Origin: Cinclus cinclus
Taxonomy: Eukaryota; Chordata; Aves; Passeriformes; Cinclidae
Length of the DNA stretch: 64,000 nucleotides
Reading direction: 5' to 3'
NCBI RefSeq assembly: GCF_963662255.1
Contig: NC_085056.1
Location: 11,675,623 to 11,739,622 of the forward strand
Notes under the pieces: model-generated
What the model was told of the DNA's origin: nothing
Seen by the model: the letters and a program-made list of their open reading frames with translations, nothing else
The model's database searches: none
Part shown: in pieces, positions 60,700-64,000 of the stretch
Layout: each line of letters opens with the position of its first letter
Position numbering within the stretch: position 1 is the first letter of the stretch
Made by a program: the position numbers and the translations under genes

Positions 60700-62090
60700 T
60701 GAAGGATATGCAGGTATCCTCCTGCCTCCACGTAGCACAGATCTCTGTGAAGTGGGGCAACCTGCCATGTGAAGTGAGCAGCATTTTAATGTGTGCACTA
60801 CTAATGTGTGGTACAATTATTAGGCACAGACTACAGACCCAAGCCTCGTTTACCTAATAAAACCCATTCCATCAATTAAAAAAAAATCTGAAAATAAATA
60901 GAGGCTTGTCTATGAAATTTGCAAGAAGTTTTCCTACTGTTTACTGACAATAAACAGAGGTGAATACAGTCCTCGAAATGCAGCTTTCATAAATTCTTAA
61001 AATCAAAAATGTAGTGTTACTAAATTGAAAGTATGCTTCCCTTATGCACATAAATGTTCATAACAACCAAAAATTGAGTTCCTTTTATTTGTGAAAGATT
61101 TGTATGAGGATAAAAAAGATTGGGGTTAAGATTAAGAGGTAATGATGTGACAGGCTTTAGCTAAGACAAAATCACTTCTCTAGTTAGCAGAGTAATTTCA
61201 GCAATACATCTTCCGTAATTTTTTTTAATCACTTAGTGATTACTTGTGTGGTGCTATTTGATTCATTGGCCATCAGTACCTGATTAAGATTCTATGCTTA
61301 GGCCATCATTACTTTTCAACAGGCCACCCATATGGTGTTAGTGTTGAGCCAGTGTAAATCCCTCAGCTTAGCACTGTATATTCTGTTAAAGAAGACTACG
61401 TGAAATGCTGACATTAGCATATGTTCTCCTCTTATTCTGTTGACCTTTATCCATGGCATTACACTAACGCTGGATCTTTGGAGTTGGTCCAGTAAGAAAT
61501 TGGGTTGAAATTATAAAATTAGCCATCTGTCTATTAAAAACTTTACTGAGCCAGCAAGTTGGAACAAATGAGCACAATGATGCGATGAAATGCAACTATC
61601 AGATATAAGGTTTGCTTTGGGGTAGATTTTCTGTGTTTTTTTTTTTTTCTCTCAACTATAAGTGGACTTTCTTTCCATATCTTTCATTGTGATTTCTTAT
61701 AAGAGTATATGGATGGTTGATATGAGTCTTGGAGTTTAAATTTATTAGGAAATCTCCTTCTGATCATTAATAATGAAAATACTTTTAAAAATGAAATTAA
61801 TTATATGAACTTGATATTGCTGATATTCTTCTAAGTTATCTTTCTTTCAGTCTGGTTTCCTTTTCATTCTAGTTACTGTGATTTTAATTTTAGAAGTACT
61901 GATAAAAATATTTAGCTTAGAACATTATTGGACTAGCAATAATTAGTTCTTCAAGAGCTACAGTTTCCGAGAGCTTGAATATTTTCCCTCTTCAATTGCA
62001 AAGTCTCTGTTAAAAATAGAAACTACAGTAGTGTGGGCTATAAAGATGTTGGTGGAGTATTTTTGAAAAATAATTAATTTACTAATTAAC
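60700..62090. other. Non-coding DNA, no gene seen
   Basis: No open frame of 60 codons over 1.4 kb. TAATCAC-TTA-GTGATTA at 61226-61242 is a 7-bp inverted repeat with homeodomain-type cores. A TAATTAATTTACTAATTAAC stretch at 62071-62090 gives two more. The sequence between 61230 and 61480 looks mildly like conserved non-coding DNA. Confidence 0.5.
61636..61648 (+). repeat. Poly(T) run, 13 T
   Basis: Uninterrupted run of 13 T followed by CTCTCAAC; a simple homopolymer. Confidence 0.88.
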
Positions 62091-62099
62091 AAAATGGTG

Positions 62100-63640
62100 T
62101 TTGTTTATTTACAGCACATAAAATGTTTCTATCAGGAAAGAGCCTGCTTATACTCTGCCTCTACCCTGCTGTGCTGACAGCAGAACATCTGCAGTTTAAT
62201 TTAATACATTTACTAAATGAAGTGGGTAAATAAGGGGATGCTAAACAGCTACTTCCCAGACTCTGATATTTTTGCTTTTCTCTGGAGGTCAGAAGCACTG
62301 ATGAATGATTCCTCATCTTCCTCTTTGCTGCTGTTCCAAGAGGCTCCCATGTTCCAGCGCTGTTCTAAAGGGTGCCATGTTCCAATTGTGGTTGATGAAA
62401 TTACATTGCCCAATAATACCTCACTTTATCTGCTCATCTGTCTCTTTAAATGCTCTCTATGTTTACTCTCAGGGCTTATTTTACTCGGAATACTACTTTA
62501 TGCCTTTCCAAGTGTATATATTTGATTCACTCTTGGTTCCGCATCTTGTTCCAGTCTGTAGGAGGGTAGATGATAAACCCAGAGTTAGAAAAATATTTGG
62601 GTTAATACCATAGCCAAAGGTGAATATTTTATCAAATATGGTGCTTGAAACAGAGGTGTCTTTCAAATGTTCATCTTTGCCTCATTATTTTTAACCAGAA
62701 TCCAGTTTGCCAGGTGAATATCAGAAACAGCAGTAAGAGAAGCACTGAATTGAGTAGTAAGTGCTTAAGCCACTGCTTCTTGCTAGAAAAACTCATGAAT
62801 TTATGATTTTAATCAAAGATTTATGGAATATGGTTCATGAGGTCTGGGACAAAACATAGAGAGGAATGCAGTTTCCCTCCTTTTTAGTCAGGTATCTTTA
62901 ACAAAATTCCACTCCTAATAAGTATTCAAGTATTTTACACAGAACATTTGAAATATATATTTATCTAAGGCTGGGCTCTTTCTCTTACATCTTATAATAA
63001 GCCTGTAATTCATTCTAAAAATAATTGCTTGTAAACTTTTCCCTTTTTCTATGTGAAATTCAATTCTGGACCCACAGATTTTACAGGGTAAACCCCAGTA
63101 CTTCCCTTAGAGCTGGTAATGGGGTGGTGGGTACCAGAATGACACTAATTTAGATGAACTCCTGGTAACTGATTCCTTTAGCCACTGCATGGCTCTCCTG
63201 TGTGGATTTCAAGGTTAGGATTTAGGAGAAGATCCCTTGCCTCACATTCTACTTTCACTGTCATGTGGCTGAACCACAGTATCTTAATTCCATATTTTAA
63301 TGGCAGCATAACTTAAATGGCTGCTAAAAAAACTGTTCTGTAGATGCTGAGTGCATTAAGCCTATAATATACAGGTTTGTAATAACAGTGATAAAAAATC
63401 TATTGGAATACACAAAATCTGATTCTGGGAGAGTGAGTTAGCATGTTAACACCTCCTTCCCCTCCCTGCCTTAAACAAGGAATTTAGCAGGCTTGCAGGA
63501 GGGGGTCTCTGCTCTTGATAGATGGTGAGCAGAATGAAAGGAAGTACTTTTACATCAGCTAATGCTAATCTATTTAAAAGTCCTAAGTAGTACTGGAATA
63601 ATTAAAGATATATTATATATTAAATACATTGGTTGTTACC
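62100..63640. other. Non-coding DNA, no gene seen
   Basis: Two 102-codon plus-strand frames overlap in different registers (62217-62525 and 62305-62613). Each has a hydrophobic, cysteine-rich end, but neither resembles a known protein and they exclude one another. The rest is A+T-rich with no repeat recognised. Confidence 0.5.
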
Positions 63641-64000
63641 AGCAGCTTGTGTTTAATCCTTGTGTGCCTCCAGAGGTGTGGGGGGTTTCACTGTTGAGAA
63701 GAGACAGCAGCAGCATTTCACAGCTGCTTCTTTGAGATTCCACCACCAGAACTCACCTTTACATTGAATATGTAAGGATCCCATGAACAGTTGTTTTCGG
63801 GGGGGCCCAGTGGATCAGATCTCCCACAAGCATGGCCTTTGCCCTGGCTGCCACCACCTCCACCCCTGCCCCAGGCACTTTGGTCCCTTGGGGCAGACGA
63901 GTGGGTCCATCACCTTTGCTTCTAGGGCAGTTCCCTATGTTGGTTTGTTACATGTGGAACTTCCCAGGAAATGAACAGCACCATGAATCAAGTAGAGAGT
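63640..64000. other. G+C-richer patch at the right edge, unidentified
   Basis: The last 360 bases become richer in G and C, with a GGGGGGGCCC run at 63799-63808 and a C-rich CCACCACCTCCACCCC stretch near 63850. A 63-codon frame at 63783-63974 encodes an unrecognised histidine- and glycine-rich product. The patch may continue beyond the window. It could be an exon of something outside, a decayed repeat, or nothing. Confidence 0.28.

Noticed and set aside
62217..62613. Two 102-codon hydrophobic, cysteine-rich frames
   Set aside because: They overlap in different registers, so at most one could be real, and neither resembles a known membrane protein. Hydrophobicity follows from T-rich composition.
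1..64000. CRISPR arrays, operons, prophage or other prokaryotic systems
   Set aside because: No regular spaced repeats, no dense coding, no ribosome-binding-site-led gene strings; composition and texture are vertebrate.
1..64000. Endogenous retrovirus or LTR element
   Set aside because: No paired long direct repeats, primer-binding site, polypurine tract in context or gag/pol-like frame was recognised by reading; a dot plot would be needed to exclude decayed solo LTRs.

Overview
The window looks like nuclear DNA of a vertebrate, most likely a bird or another sauropsid. It is A+T-rich and CpG-poor. Open frames are short and scattered at random over both strands. It carries T/G-rich low-complexity tracts and a G homopolymer of the kind common in bird assemblies, one degraded stretch resembling the 3' end of a CR1 LINE, and no recognisable primate or rodent Alu, B1 or L1 sequence. 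The bird assignment is inference.

I find no protein-coding gene, rRNA, tRNA, known microRNA, CRISPR array or prokaryotic structure that I can support. No open frame resembles a protein family I know. The longest (175 codons, 46320-46847) is only modestly longer than chance would give in 64 kb of this composition. The window is best read as intergenic gene-desert DNA or the inside of one or more very large introns.

Layout. 1-8.5 kb: featureless A+T-rich DNA with a REST-like half site. 8.5-13.9 kb: similar DNA with two G+C-richer patches. 13.9-25 kb: a probable MIR/CORE-SINE fragment near 14.4 kb, blocks resembling conserved non-coding elements (CNEs) at 16.0, 18.7 and 23.3-24.1 kb, and a weak LINE reverse-transcriptase trace near 20.0 kb. 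25-34.5 kb: a G+C-richer patch, a CNE-like block near 29.3 kb, then A+T-rich DNA ending at a 23-base G run. 34.5-46 kb: short tandem repeats, a CR1-like 3' end near 37.3 kb, CNE-like blocks near 36.6, 40.7 and 44 kb and a G-rich tract at 44.6 kb. 46-51.5 kb: a stretch poor in stop codons, then the most CpG-containing patch of the window. 51.8-54.4 kb: a (GT)11 microsatellite, the strongest CNE-like block, a polypyrimidine/polypurine inverted repeat and a second MIR-like fragment. 54.4-64 kb: A and T homopolymers, CNE-like blocks at 58.4-59.0 and 60.1-60.7 kb with POU and homeodomain-type sites, and a G+C-richer patch at the right edge.

If the CNE-like blocks prove conserved, the window would be a regulatory landscape for a developmental gene outside it. 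Conservation cannot be measured from one sequence, so those calls rest on sequence texture (dense TAAT-type, SOX, POU and TEAD-like sites in non-repetitive DNA) and carry low confidence. I saw no evidence of an undescribed multi-gene system.
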